Source: HGM04593 sp045631205 (lineage in GTDB: Bacteria > Bacteroidota > Bacteroidia > Bacteroidales > Bacteroidaceae). From it: a stretch of 51,363 nucleotides of DNA. Shown in pieces: positions 9,101-17,889 of the stretch (position 1 is its first letter; every line of letters begins with the position of its first letter). The position numbers and the translations under genes are program-made. The stretch spans positions 1 to 51,363 of the forward strand of contig JAZQUI010000014.1 in NCBI GenBank assembly GCA_045631205.1, written 5' to 3'. The notes beneath the pieces were generated by a model. The model worked only from the letters and a program-made list of their open reading frames with translations, was not told the DNA's origin and ran no database searches.

Positions 9101-10736
9101 AGTTCTGAACCTTCACGGCGACTACAACCAGGAGGGTTCTATTACAGGCAGTACAACAATTACCCACTTCCCATTGCATATAGCAAACGCTTTTGCAAAA
9201 GAGAGCGGACTATCCTTTGGTGGTTACATTGAAGGCGAACTCTCTATCGACGGTCCTCTAACAACCCCAAGCTCCGAAGGTTTCATTAAATTCGATTCGG
9301 TAAGCATTGACGCGCCGCTACTCGGCAGCCGTTTACGACTCGACAACAGCACCGTGAATATAAAAGAGAGCAGTATGAGGTTCAATGCTTTCAAGATTTA
9401 CGCAAAAGGAAACACACCATTCAGCATAAACGGCAGCATCGATTTTTCAAGAATCACAGACCCTGTTTTTGATTTGAGAATGATGGCACGCAATTATGAA
9501 CTCGTAAATGCTCCACGACAAAAAGGTTCCATAGTTTATGGCAACCTGAATATGAATATAAGTTCTACTATCAAAGGACCATTAAACTCACTAAACGTGC
9601 GTGGGTCGGCAACCGTGCTGGGCAACAGCAATGTAACATACGTTCTCGAAGAGAATTCAATAGCCAACAATAATGAACTCGAAGGCCTGGTGGAATTCGT
9701 AAATTTCCAGGACACTACCCCGACACCAGCAAAGGAAGAAACGGTACACCCCGGTAACATAACAATGTCCATTGCTCTCGATATAGAAGAGAGCGCATGG
9801 CTGAACGCCGACCTCGTACCCGACCGCAGCAGTTACATTTCCCTGCAAGGTGGTGGAAAGCTTAATATGAATTACAGCAACGAAGAGGGGCTCACACTCA
9901 CAGGGCGTTACACACTCAACAATGGAGAGATGAAATACGACATTCCTGTGATACCACTGAAAACATTCAATATAAGCCAGGGAAGCTACATCTACTGGAC
10001 GGGCGACGCTTTCAACCCAATGATAGACATCACCGCTCTTGAAAGAGTGGTAACCCCTGTAAGCATAGATGGAATGGGCAGCCAACCCGTAGCTTTTGAT
10101 GTGGGAGTGGTACTCAACAACTCGCTCGACGATATGGGGCTTAATTTCACAATGAAAGCACCCGAGAACGCTGTAATACAGGACGAACTCAACAACCTTG
10201 ATGCCGAAACCCTGAACAAATATGCCGTTACTATGCTCATTACAGGAGCATACGTGGGCAGCAATGGCGGGCTTACCGTATCAAACGCACTCACATCGTT
10301 CCTCGATGCAAAAATTAACGACATTGCCGGCAATGCAATGAAGAATGTAAGCATAAATGTGGGAATAGCCGATGTTGAGAACAATGAAACAGGCGGCTCC
10401 TATATGAATTATAGTTTCAGTTTTGCCAAAAGATTCTGGAACGACCGTTTGACAATAATCGTGGGCGGCGAAGTTAACAGTGGCGACACACCCGAGAACA
10501 ACCAAAGTTTCATAAACAACGTATCGCTCGAGTGGAAGATAAGCAACAACGGCAACCGCTATCTGCGACTATTCTACGACAAAAACTACGAGTCTATACT
10601 CGAAGGAGAGATAACAGAGACAGGAGTGGGATATGTATATAAGCGCAAACTGAACAACCTCAGCGAGTTGCTCTATTTCAAGAAACGCGACACCAAACAG
10701 CCCACCCCGGTAACAAAGAGAAAGAATGAGAAATAA
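6159..10736 (+). CDS. tamB: TamB-like translocation and assembly module protein (DUF490)
   Basis: A 1525-residue AsmA/TamB-family protein spanning the periplasm. An N-terminal membrane anchor lies at about residues 13-35. The long body is beta-rich, and the last ~380 residues form the TamB C-terminal domain (G-x-Y-x-L-N-N-G-E-x-x-Y, then F-x-P-x-I-D-I-T-A and the conserved end V-G-Y-x-Y-K). TamB proteins bridge inner and outer membranes for outer-membrane protein insertion or lipid transport. The gene overlaps the next one (TamL) by 11 bases, the standard partner arrangement. I chose ATG 6159 over GTG 6153. A TTTACTTTG element ends only 7 bases before that ATG, so the mRNA may be nearly leaderless. 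Confidence 0.87.
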   Translation: MEASSKIRKFIKVAGAVVSVPVALLLMLCILLYLPPVQEVITRKISEAVALNSDFKLKLGSVQLSFPLKLVIKDFELSAEEGTIASGKEIAVSVRLLPLLRGEAEVNYLSLEESKVDTRNLIPGTRIKGEIGNFRTVARSVNLVASEANIKQIYLNNANISIDIEKSDTTKESSSSTAAWLVELQKGDIENLHLAVNIPGDTMQITADIGELTIKKVLGDIAANRYNITTLQVEKSATTYDQGGQTREEAPLSHIAIKDFTLFGNEISYNPGSYAANIERLSFAQEGGATITEGRITAKGDTAHIDISGLEIKSLNGTYISGDIKIPFNTTSKEKTAVALAAHINKRDVTGFLTTAQKSDFAHLPDSLLNAKMELNGTLENLGINSVTISLPTIAAINIKGKAKEIANNKKRNAEIAIDGIIENTGVLTGDAATPTSPLAIKGDVKIQQALYYTAIDIAGKGDAHITAFYDLENNAYDIKADARTLDLQASLPSLPVTNLTLRTAISGQGTDIFDKRTYYQLVGNIDTVRYNGTTFNDITISAYQANALSLLSLISRSNAADLSILANSHIDSLQLSTLTDIDIKNIDLAAIGASETPLSAAIKLNIEAQSNLKETHSLKAEGKNIAINTNNKRYSPAPLKIDFATSPQRTHLNAQNGDFLLKSHIAGGYTLLARQLDKVKNMIDEACNREGITYYATDIERELPATDISVVCGNNNMLSNFLAINGIELENATLSCKLDTIKGLYLNATADNIYTPDATADSIRIRISQNGENIKYFAGARKTANDEKDKKKQFNAALFGNICKDTLNTNITFTGNSEESRTVISGTTLMKPKQLDIHLQPKALFFGTPITINTDNYISITKNNTISANLMATDKENAGLHLYTIEDSIAKHDITLEFSNINLYKLTSTLPFIPEIAGMLNGDVHYRNDAQGEIFSCDIIGDSISYEGTYLGNEILETVYLPKKNGLHYLGLTLHHNENEVLNLHGDYNQEGSITGSTTITHFPLHIANAFAKESGLSFGGYIEGELSIDGPLTTPSSEGFIKFDSVSIDAPLLGSRLRLDNSTVNIKESSMRFNAFKIYAKGNTPFSINGSIDFSRITDPVFDLRMMARNYELVNAPRQKGSIVYGNLNMNISSTIKGPLNSLNVRGSATVLGNSNVTYVLEENSIANNNELEGLVEFVNFQDTTPTPAKEETVHPGNITMSIALDIEESAWLNADLVPDRSSYISLQGGGKLNMNYSNEEGLTLTGRYTLNNGEMKYDIPVIPLKTFNISQGSYIYWTGDAFNPMIDITALERVVTPVSIDGMGSQPVAFDVGVVLNNSLDDMGLNFTMKAPENAVIQDELNNLDAETLNKYAVTMLITGAYVGSNGGLTVSNALTSFLDAKINDIAGNAMKNVSINVGIADVENNETGGSYMNYSFSFAKRFWNDRLTIIVGGEVNSGDTPENNQSFINNVSLEWKISNNGNRYLRLFYDKNYESILEGEITETGVGYVYKRKLNNLSELLYFKKRDTKQPTPVTKRKNEK

Positions 10737-13035
10737 CAGCATCATATACCTGTTTATCGCAGCAACTCTTATAGCCTGCTCCACTACCCGCCACATAGAC
10801 GATGGCGAGCAGTTGTACACGGGTATAAAGAAAATTGAGATAAGCGGAGAGAAAGAATATGCCTCATCACCCACTGGGCAACAGGCAATAGCAGAAGTGA
10901 AGGCCGCACTCGCCTGCCCTCCGAATGGTTCACTAGCGGGTAGTTCGAGTATAAAGACATTTTCATTCGGCCTTTGGTGGCACAACACCTTCTACAACAG
11001 CAAAAGCCGAGTGGGAAAATGGCTTTTCAACGCTTTTGGCAAAAGCCCGGTGCTTATATCGAAGGTCAACCCCGAATTGCGCACACAGGTGGCTGATAAC
11101 CTGCTCAAATATTATGGCTACTTCAACGGCAATGTCACACAAGAAGTCATAACCGACAAGAAGAACCATAAAAAAGCAAAAGTATCGTACTACATAACAC
11201 TGCACGAACCCTACCGCTACGACAGCATAGAGTATCGTGGTTTCAAGGGAGGCGCCGACAGTTTGATAAAAGTCACCAAGTATTTTCGCCTCATAAAAAA
11301 AGGCGAACAATTCAGCGCAAAGAGCATTAACAGCGAAAGAGAGAGAATAAACACGCTTTTGCGTAACAATGGCTATTACTATTACCAGCCTGCATTTACA
11401 AAAATTCTGGCAGATACAATAAACAACCCTGGATATGCCGATATTCGCATAGAGCCGCAAAGCGGGTTGCCGGCACGCGTCACACGCCCCTACACTATTG
11501 GCAATATAAAAATATCATTACAAAACAACACCAGAACAAGAAACAAGCAAAACGATACACTTACTATCGGCAACAATTCTTATATATACAACGGCAAAAA
11601 ACCACCCGTGCGCCCGGGAGCATTGTTGCGTAATATTCAACTGCGCACAAACAAAGCATACTCACAGGAGCTGCAACAAAAGTCGCTGCAACAGTTGAGC
11701 AAGATGAACATATTCAGCAGCACCAGCTTCAACTTCACTCCTCGCGGAGAGAGCGACACGCTCGACCTTGGAATCACTGCACAGCTCGACAAGCCATATG
11801 ATTTCACATTTGAGTTGAATGTAACATCGAAGAGCAACAGCCAAGTAGGCCCAGGCAGCAGAGTAAGCCTTTCCAGGAAAAACCTGTTCCGAGGCGGCGA
11901 AACGCTTACATTGAGCCTGAAAGGTTCCTATGAGTGGCAGACAGGGGAAAAGAACAAAGAGGACAACAGCCTTATAAACTCGTGGGAGGTTGGAGCCGAT
12001 GCCACATTGTCCTTCCCCAGACTCTTTCTGCCCATTGTACGCAGCAAGCATCTGCGTGTACCGGCATCGACATCGTTCAGCATTTACACAAACAGGCTTA
12101 ACCGTTCGGGATTCTTCAGAATGATACAGGTGGGAGGCGATGCTACATACAAGATACACTCGCACAGCACCACCACACACACCATAACCCCATTCCGCCT
12201 CACGTTCGACATGTTGCGCAACACAACAACGAAGTTCGACAGCATTGTAGCATCGAACCGTTCGTTGCAAAACAGTTTCCGCGACCAGTTCATACCCGCA
12301 ATGCAATACACTTATACGTATGACAATGCAAAAACAGCGCATCGCAACAAAACCTGGTTCGAAGGCTCTGTCACCGCTGCCGGCAATGTAACATCACTCG
12401 TACTTGTTGCCTGCGGAGAGAAGTGGAGCGAAAAGAATAAAAGGCTGTTTGAGAACCCCTACGCGCAATTTGTAAAACTCACAGCCGAGTTACGACAACT
12501 ATACAGAATAAACGCCAACAACTACATTGCAACACGCATAATGGCGGGAGTACTGCATTGTTACGGCAATGCCGAGTATGCCCCTTACAGCGAACAGTTC
12601 TACATTGGTGGTGCCAACAGCCTGCGCGCCTTCACTGTGCGCACAGTGGGCCCCGGAAGTTTCCACCCGGCAGCCGAAACACGTTACTCCTACCTCGACG
12701 AAACCGGTACGCTGAAATTTGAGGCAAACATAGAGTACCGCTTCAAACTCATTTCGCAATTGCAAGGCGCACTCTTTATCGATGCCGGAAACGTGTGGCT
12801 TATGGAGGAGGACAACAGCCGCCCGGGTGGCAAGTTCGAAATGAAAAATTTTGCCAAACAGCTTGCATTGAATACCGGTTTCGGCGCACGCTACGACCTT
12901 GACTTTTTAGTTCTTCGCCTCGACTTCGGATTAGGCCTGCACGCACCATACAAGACAAAGCGCAACGGCTACTTCAACCTGTCGCCCTTTGGAAACGGTT
13001 TTGCGTGGCATTTTGCCATTGGATACCCATTTTAA
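10726..13035 (+). CDS. tamL: TamL: lipoprotein Omp85-family outer-membrane protein
   Basis: A 769-residue Omp85 superfamily member. It starts with a lipoprotein signal (LIAC, Cys at residue 18, then S-T-T), which separates the Bacteroidota TamL from proteobacterial TamA. POTRA-like domains lie at about 30-330, including L-R-x-N-G-Y-Y-Y-Y. From about residue 350 a 16-stranded barrel follows. Conserved barrel blocks near the C-terminus include G-G-A-N-S-L-R-A-F (VRGF-like loop) and F-I-D-A-G-N-V-W. It ends in W-H-F-A-I-G-Y-P-F, with the terminal Phe used for outer-membrane targeting. It overlaps tamB by 11 bases and is its presumed partner. Confidence 0.88.
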   Translation: MRNNSIIYLFIAATLIACSTTRHIDDGEQLYTGIKKIEISGEKEYASSPTGQQAIAEVKAALACPPNGSLAGSSSIKTFSFGLWWHNTFYNSKSRVGKWLFNAFGKSPVLISKVNPELRTQVADNLLKYYGYFNGNVTQEVITDKKNHKKAKVSYYITLHEPYRYDSIEYRGFKGGADSLIKVTKYFRLIKKGEQFSAKSINSERERINTLLRNNGYYYYQPAFTKILADTINNPGYADIRIEPQSGLPARVTRPYTIGNIKISLQNNTRTRNKQNDTLTIGNNSYIYNGKKPPVRPGALLRNIQLRTNKAYSQELQQKSLQQLSKMNIFSSTSFNFTPRGESDTLDLGITAQLDKPYDFTFELNVTSKSNSQVGPGSRVSLSRKNLFRGGETLTLSLKGSYEWQTGEKNKEDNSLINSWEVGADATLSFPRLFLPIVRSKHLRVPASTSFSIYTNRLNRSGFFRMIQVGGDATYKIHSHSTTTHTITPFRLTFDMLRNTTTKFDSIVASNRSLQNSFRDQFIPAMQYTYTYDNAKTAHRNKTWFEGSVTAAGNVTSLVLVACGEKWSEKNKRLFENPYAQFVKLTAELRQLYRINANNYIATRIMAGVLHCYGNAEYAPYSEQFYIGGANSLRAFTVRTVGPGSFHPAAETRYSYLDETGTLKFEANIEYRFKLISQLQGALFIDAGNVWLMEEDNSRPGGKFEMKNFAKQLALNTGFGARYDLDFLVLRLDFGLGLHAPYKTKRNGYFNLSPFGNGFAWHFAIGYPF

Positions 13036-13052
13036 AAAAATAGAACAAAATA

Positions 13053-13084
13053 TTGTTTAATAAAAAAACAATTCACTATATTTG
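13053..13084 (+). promoter_or_regulatory. Promoter of the nucleotidyltransferase gene
   Basis: TATATTTG at 13077-13084 is a perfect TAnnTTTG -7 element, and a TTG at 13053-13055 lies 21 bases upstream as a -33 candidate. The surrounding stretch is A+T rich and follows the tamL stop. Confidence 0.6.
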
Positions 13085-13234
13085 CACTAACGTGCTACTA
13101 TACTATACGCTCGCCGTGAAATATAGACACATTATAATATATATAATGTAACAACCCGCCGAGAATGTGCCGGCACACGACCGTTCCCGACTATAACAAA
13201 AACAAACTTTTTTAACTATAAAATAAATTTAAGT
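13085..13234 (+). other. Long structured 5' leader of the nucleotidyltransferase mRNA
   Basis: About 145 bases separate the predicted transcription start from the ATG. They hold two perfect palindromes: ACATTATA-N5-TATAATGT (13129-13149) and TGTGCCGGCACA (13166-13177). An A/T-rich unstructured stretch leads up to the start codon. No known riboswitch is recognised. Confidence 0.4.
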
Positions 13235-14140
13235 ATGAAACCTACACTTTTTGTATTGGCTGCAGGTATGGGCAGCCGTTATGGCGGTTTGAAACAGTTG
13301 GATGGTCTTGGCCCCAACGGCGAAACAATTATGGACTACTCTATCTTCGACGCTATCCGTGGTGGATTCGGCAAGTTGGTATTTGTTATCCGTAAAGATT
13401 TCGAGCAGGATTTCCGCGAGAAAGTATTGAGCAAATATGAAGGACACATCCCCACAGAGCTCGTATTCCAGGCTATCGACAACCTCCCCGAAGGCTTCAC
13501 TGCTCCCGCAGAGCGCACAAAACCCTGGGGTACCAACCACGCAGTTCTCATGGGTAAGGATGTTATCAAAGAGCCTTTTGCTGTTATCAACGCCGACGAC
13601 TTCTACGGCCGCGACGCTTTTGCCGTTATGGGCAAATGGTTGAGCGAACTCCCCGAGGGCAGCACAGGCAAATACAGTATGGTAGGTTTCCGCATCTGCA
13701 ACACATTGAGCGAGAATGGTAGCGTTGCACGTGGCGTTTGCTCTAAGAACGACCAGGACTTGCTTACAGGCGTTGTTGAGCGCACCGAGATTATGCGCGT
13801 AGATGGCACCATCTGCTACAAAGACGAGCAAGGTGAGTGGCAGCCCGTTGGTGAGCAGACTCCCGTTTCTATGAACTTCTGGGGCTTCACACCCGACTAC
13901 TTCAAATACAGCGAGGAGCAGTTCATCGACTTCTTGAAGGAGAATGCCGACAAACCCAAAGCAGAGTACTTCATCCCCTTGGTTGTTGACAACCTCATCA
14001 ACAAAGGCGAAGCTACTTGCGAGGTTCTCGACACAACAGCAAAATGGTTCGGTGTAACATACGCAGCCGACCGTCCTGCTACTGTTGAGAAAATTCAGTC
14101 ACTCGTTGACGCCGGTGAATATCCCAACAAACTTTTCTAA
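13235..14140 (+). CDS. Nucleotidyltransferase family protein (sugar-nucleotide pyrophosphorylase-like)
   Basis: A 301-residue enzyme of the NTP_transferase fold that likely joins a nucleoside monophosphate to a sugar or alditol phosphate. The signature LAAGMGSRYGGLKQL sits at residues 8-22, and the metal-binding region INADDFYG at about 110-117. A W-G-T-N-H-A block at about 97-102 occupies the place of the usual nucleotide-recognition motif. Length fits single-domain members without a left-handed helix. Codon use is visibly richer in GTT, GCT and GAG than in the neighbours, which suggests high expression. It is a single-gene unit with its own promoter, long leader and terminator. Substrate not determinable. 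Confidence 0.8.
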   Translation: MKPTLFVLAAGMGSRYGGLKQLDGLGPNGETIMDYSIFDAIRGGFGKLVFVIRKDFEQDFREKVLSKYEGHIPTELVFQAIDNLPEGFTAPAERTKPWGTNHAVLMGKDVIKEPFAVINADDFYGRDAFAVMGKWLSELPEGSTGKYSMVGFRICNTLSENGSVARGVCSKNDQDLLTGVVERTEIMRVDGTICYKDEQGEWQPVGEQTPVSMNFWGFTPDYFKYSEEQFIDFLKENADKPKAEYFIPLVVDNLINKGEATCEVLDTTAKWFGVTYAADRPATVEKIQSLVDAGEYPNKLF

Positions 14141-14163
14141 GAACAGAATAGGTTTTAAATAGA

Positions 14164-14195
14164 AGCGAGCCTGCTTTTGCAGGCTCGCTTTTTTA
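14164..14195 (+). terminator. Rho-independent terminator of the nucleotidyltransferase gene
   Basis: Stem AGCGAGCCTGC (14164-14174) pairs with GCAGGCTCGCT (14179-14189) around a TTTT loop, followed by T6. Confidence 0.9.
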
Positions 14196-14217
14196 TTGAG
14201 ACAATTCAAGAAGACAA

Positions 14218-14243
14218 CAAAAAAAGTCTTGCTATTGCAAGAC
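14218..14243 (-). terminator. Rho-independent terminator of tRNA-Gln
   Basis: On the minus strand GTCTTGC-AATA-GCAAGAC (14243-14226) is followed by a T-rich run. It begins 8 bases past the tRNA 3' end. Confidence 0.85.
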
Positions 14244-14251
14244 CTTTTCAG

Positions 14252-14322
14252 TTGGGCTACCCGGACTCGAACCAGGAAAGGCAGGACCAGAATCTGCAGT
14301 GTTACCATTACACCATAGCCCA
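14252..14322 (-). tRNA. tRNA-Gln (anticodon CTG)
   Basis: The minus strand folds into a 71-nt cloverleaf with acceptor TGGGCTA/TAGCCCA and discriminator A. The weak first pair U1-A72 is typical of tRNA-Gln. The T arm is CCTGG-TTCGAGT-CCGGG. The anticodon loop TTCTGGT gives CTG, reading CAG. The pair closing that loop is A31-C39, a mismatch. CCA is not encoded. Confidence 0.9.
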
Positions 14323-14441
14323 ATGCTCAAATGCGATGCAAAGATACAAAAAATATCATTAAAAAAAATGTTTTTGCCATTTTTTTACTCAAACATCCTA
14401 AAATTTTATCGAATATTATATGTTTTAGGGTAAAAACAACC

Positions 14442-14449
14442 TATCTTTG
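14442..14449 (+). promoter_or_regulatory. -7 element of the rsfS-ftsH-cdsA operon
   Basis: TATCTTTG matches TAnnTTTG and lies about 150 bases before the rsfS ATG. No clear TTTG -33 box is seen at the right distance. Confidence 0.4.
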
Positions 14450-14601
14450 TAGTAATATAAAGACAAAACGGGCAAAATAACGAAAGTATCATCGATAAGT
14501 ATATCTCTTTCGCGAATATGCCATTTTGACACATACAATACAAAAAAGGATGTATGGCACACCATTTGCATACACCTTTTCATAAAAATCATATAAATAA
14601 T

Positions 14602-14973
14602 ATGCAAAACAATAACGCAACAAGCGAAGAACTTATCAAACAGATAATAGAAGGTATTCAGGAGAAGAAAGGCAAAGGCATCACCATTGTGGATATGGAG
14701 AAACTCGGGAACAGTATCTGCGACTATTTTGTTATATGCCAAGGAAACTCGCCGGCACAGGTGGGTGCAATCACCGACTCGGTAGAAGATATGGTTCGTA
14801 TCAACTGCCAGCGTAAGCCCTATGCCATAGATGGTTTGAGAAACGCACAATGGGTGGCAATGGACTACGGCGATGTGCTTGTACATGTTTTCCTGCCCGA
14901 TGTTCGCGCTTTCTACGATATTGAGCACTTGTGGGCCGACGCAAAAATTACCAACATTCCCGACCTCGATTGA
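14602..14973 (+). CDS. rsfS: Ribosome silencing factor RsfS (Iojap/DUF143)
   Basis: A 123-residue protein that binds ribosomal protein uL14 and blocks 30S-50S joining, lowering translation when nutrients are short. The conserved core is present: K-x-x-x-I-x-x-x-D-M, C-D-Y-F-V-I-C-x-G-N-S, W-V-x-M-D-Y-G-D-V-L-V-H-V-F and Y-D-I-E-H-L-W-A-D-A. ATG 14602 is preferred because the in-frame ATG at 14554 would add 16 residues unlike the family. First gene of an operon; ftsH starts 2 bases after its stop. Confidence 0.92.
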   Translation: MQNNNATSEELIKQIIEGIQEKKGKGITIVDMEKLGNSICDYFVICQGNSPAQVGAITDSVEDMVRINCQRKPYAIDGLRNAQWVAMDYGDVLVHVFLPDVRAFYDIEHLWADAKITNIPDLD

Positions 14974-14975
14974 CT

Positions 14976-16985
14976 ATGACAACAAAAAACAATAGCAAAA
15001 GACCGCAATTCAACTTCACGTGGCTATACCTCGGTGCAGCCGCTGTACTTTTCTACTTCCTTATCTTTGGCGAGGGTAGCGAGTCGCTTGTGAAGAGTGT
15101 AGATTATTCGGAACTCACATCGTACATTCAGAAAGGGTATGTGAAAAGCATCACCGTTTACGACAACGACGAAATTGAAGCCAAAATCATACCCGACTCG
15201 GCGAAACATATCTTTAAAGGCAAGGTGGACAAAATAGGCGAAGAGCCTATGGTAACATCGCAAATAGGCTCGAAAGAGAAGTTCGAGAACTTGGTTGACG
15301 AGCAGGAGAAGCTTGGAAAGTTCACAGGCAGCCTGAAATATGAGAAAAAGCCCGACTACTGGGGTGGAATCCTGTGGAACGTACTGCCCATAATAGTATT
15401 CATTGCAGTGTGGATGTTCATTATGCGCCGTATGAGCGGAGGTGGTGCGCAAGGTGGAGTTTTCAACGTGGGAAAATCGCAAGCCAAACTCTTTGAAAAA
15501 GAGAAACATGATAAGATTACATTCAAGGATGTAGCCGGACAGGAAGGTGCAAAACAAGAGGTAAAAGAGATTGTAGATTTCTTGAAACACCCCCACCGTT
15601 ACACAGAACTTGGTGGTAAAATACCCAAAGGAGCATTGCTTGTAGGCCCTCCCGGAACCGGTAAAACCTTGCTTGCAAAGGCTGTTGCCGGCGAAGCCGA
15701 CGTTCCGTTCTTCTCACTTTCGGGTTCCGACTTTGTGGAGATGTTCGTGGGTGTGGGTGCATCGCGTGTACGCGACCTGTTCCGACAGGCAAAAGAGAAA
15801 GCCCCTTGTATCGTATTTATCGACGAGATTGACGCAGTGGGACGTGCACGTGGCAAGAACCCCTCAATGGGTGGCAACGACGAGCGCGAGAACACACTTA
15901 ACCAGTTGCTGACCGAGATGGACGGATTCGGTTCAAACAGCGGTATCATAATTTTGGCAGCAACCAACCGTGCCGACATTCTCGACAAGGCATTGTTGCG
16001 TGCCGGCCGTTTCGACCGCCAGATACACGTTGACCTGCCCGACCTCAACGAGCGCAAGGCCATCTTCGGCGTTCACTTGCGTCCGCTCAAACTCGACCCC
16101 TCGGTCGATGTAGATTTGCTTTCGCGCCAGACACCCGGTTTCTCGGGAGCCGATATCGCAAATGTATGTAACGAAGCTGCACTCATTGCGGCACGTAGCA
16201 ACAAGCGCACGGTTGAAAAGCAGGATTTCCTTGACGCAGTCGACCGCATCATCGGCGGACTCGAAAAGAAGACCAAGGTAATGACAGAGAAGGAGAAACG
16301 AACCATTGCCATACACGAAGCCGGACACGCAACCCTTTCGTGGTTCCTTGAGCATGCAAACCCGCTCATCAAAGTAACCATCGTACCTCGTGGCCGCGCC
16401 CTCGGCGCAGCGTGGTATATGCCCGAAGAACGCCAGATTACAACAAAAGAGCAGATGCTCGACGAGATGTGCGCCATACTCGGTGGCCGCGCAGCCGAAG
16501 AGTGTTTTATCGGTCACATTTCAACAGGTGCCATGAACGACCTTGAGCGCGTTACCAAGCAGGCATACGGAATGATTGCATACGCCGGTATGAGCGAGAA
16601 ACTGTCGAACCTTTGTTATTACAACAACAGCGAATACTCACTCAACCGCCCATACAGCGAGAAAACCGCTGAACTCATAGACAACGAGGTACACAAGATG
16701 ATAAGCGAGCAATACGAGCGCGCCAAAGCCCTGCTCACCGAGCACAAAGAGGGACACGCCGAACTTGCCCGCATACTTATGGAACGCGAAGTTATCTTTG
16801 CCGAAGATGTGGAAAAGATTTTCGGCAAACGCCCGTGGGCATCGCGCAGTGAGGAGATTTTCGAGAGCGAGAACAAACCCGCTACCGAAAATGAAGAACC
16901 CACTGCACCTACCGACGACAACACAGCGGCAACCCCCGACCAAACCGAAGAAGAAACAATAACTAACACAAATAACAATGAATAA
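14976..16985 (+). CDS. ftsH: ATP-dependent zinc metalloprotease FtsH
   Basis: A 669-residue inner-membrane AAA+ protease that extracts and degrades misfolded membrane proteins and short-lived regulators. Membrane segments are at about 14-31 and 131-150, flanking the small periplasmic domain. Walker A GPPGTGKT is at 224-231, Walker B CIVFIDE at 278-284, and the second region of homology (A-T-N-R...R-x-G-R-F-D-R) follows. The zinc motif HEAGH is at 447-451. The last ~40 residues are a Glu/Thr/Asn-rich tail. ATG 14976 was chosen because an upstream start (14931) would overlap rsfS by 43 bases. Its end overlaps the cdsA start by 8 bases. Confidence 0.96.
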   Translation: MTTKNNSKRPQFNFTWLYLGAAAVLFYFLIFGEGSESLVKSVDYSELTSYIQKGYVKSITVYDNDEIEAKIIPDSAKHIFKGKVDKIGEEPMVTSQIGSKEKFENLVDEQEKLGKFTGSLKYEKKPDYWGGILWNVLPIIVFIAVWMFIMRRMSGGGAQGGVFNVGKSQAKLFEKEKHDKITFKDVAGQEGAKQEVKEIVDFLKHPHRYTELGGKIPKGALLVGPPGTGKTLLAKAVAGEADVPFFSLSGSDFVEMFVGVGASRVRDLFRQAKEKAPCIVFIDEIDAVGRARGKNPSMGGNDERENTLNQLLTEMDGFGSNSGIIILAATNRADILDKALLRAGRFDRQIHVDLPDLNERKAIFGVHLRPLKLDPSVDVDLLSRQTPGFSGADIANVCNEAALIAARSNKRTVEKQDFLDAVDRIIGGLEKKTKVMTEKEKRTIAIHEAGHATLSWFLEHANPLIKVTIVPRGRALGAAWYMPEERQITTKEQMLDEMCAILGGRAAEECFIGHISTGAMNDLERVTKQAYGMIAYAGMSEKLSNLCYYNNSEYSLNRPYSEKTAELIDNEVHKMISEQYERAKALLTEHKEGHAELARILMEREVIFAEDVEKIFGKRPWASRSEEIFESENKPATENEEPTAPTDDNTAATPDQTEEETITNTNNNE

Positions 16986-17811
16986 ACTACTTGTACGCAT
17001 ACTGACAGGAGCCGTGTTCGGCATCACACTGTTAGGTGCTATCCTTTACGGACACACATCATTCGCAGCCTTGTTCACACATGTAACAATGCTCTCGGTA
17101 AACGAGTTCTGCAACCTTATCCACGGGTATAAGAACACCTCGTTCAGCACCTTGCTTGCTATAATTGGCGGAGGTTACCTCTTCTTCATCCTATATGCGA
17201 TAACACATATGGGAGCAACCGATTACGCTATGCTTTTTGCCCCTTACACCCTGCTTGTTGCATACACATTTGTGCGCCAGCTATACAGAACCGAGGGTAG
17301 CTCACTCGACAATTATGCCTACTTTGTGATGTCGCAGGTTTACGCAGCACTGCCCTTTGCCCTGCTCAACATTCTATCAACCGTGGGAGCAACAGGAGGC
17401 ACATATAACTATGCTCTGCCGCTTGCAATCTTCGTATTCATCTGGTGTAACGACACCGGTGCATTCTTTGTTGGTTGCAGCATAGGCCGCCACAAGATGT
17501 GGGAGCGCGTTTCGCCCAAGAAGACTTGGGAAGGCACCATCGGCGGTGTGGTTGTTGCTATGATTGCAGGCTACGTTATGTCAATTTTCTTTACACAGAT
17601 GAATGTGTGGCAGTGGATGGGAATGGCTGTTGTAGTAGCCATTGCCGGAACATACGGCGACCTCATTGAATCCTGTATGAAACGCGAGATGGGTATAAAG
17701 GATTCGGGTAATCTTCTCCCCGGCCACGGCGGTATGCTCGACCGTTTCGACAGTACACTGCTCGCTGCCCCCTGTGCGCTCATCTATTTGAGCATCATCG
17801 GGGTTCTCTAA
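16978..17811 (+). CDS. cdsA: Phosphatidate cytidylyltransferase
   Basis: A 277-residue integral membrane enzyme making CDP-diacylglycerol from phosphatidate and CTP, the branch point for all phospholipids. About seven to eight hydrophobic segments are seen. The CDP-alcohol signature lies at the C-terminal side: S-P-K-K-T-W-E-G-T-I-G-G, then G-D-L-I-E-S-x-x-K-R and K-D-S-G-x-L-L-P-G-H-G-G-x-L-D-R-F-D, with the metal-binding Asp residues intact. It overlaps ftsH by 8 bases, so translation is probably coupled. Last gene of the operon, ending at a bidirectional terminator. Confidence 0.95.
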   Translation: MNKLLVRILTGAVFGITLLGAILYGHTSFAALFTHVTMLSVNEFCNLIHGYKNTSFSTLLAIIGGGYLFFILYAITHMGATDYAMLFAPYTLLVAYTFVRQLYRTEGSSLDNYAYFVMSQVYAALPFALLNILSTVGATGGTYNYALPLAIFVFIWCNDTGAFFVGCSIGRHKMWERVSPKKTWEGTIGGVVVAMIAGYVMSIFFTQMNVWQWMGMAVVVAIAGTYGDLIESCMKREMGIKDSGNLLPGHGGMLDRFDSTLLAAPCALIYLSIIGVL

Positions 17812-17830
17812 CAAAAAAATAGGTAAACAA

Positions 17831-17874
17831 ATAAACGAAGCGTGGCATCCGCAAGGTTGCCACGCTTCGTTTAT
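17831..17874. terminator. Bidirectional terminator between cdsA and lpxB
   Basis: A 17-bp perfect stem, ATAAACGAAGCGTGGCA (17831-17847) with TGCCACGCTTCGTTTAT (17858-17874), lies between two convergent genes. Confidence 0.8.
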
Positions 17875-17889
17875 TATATAAAATCAATA

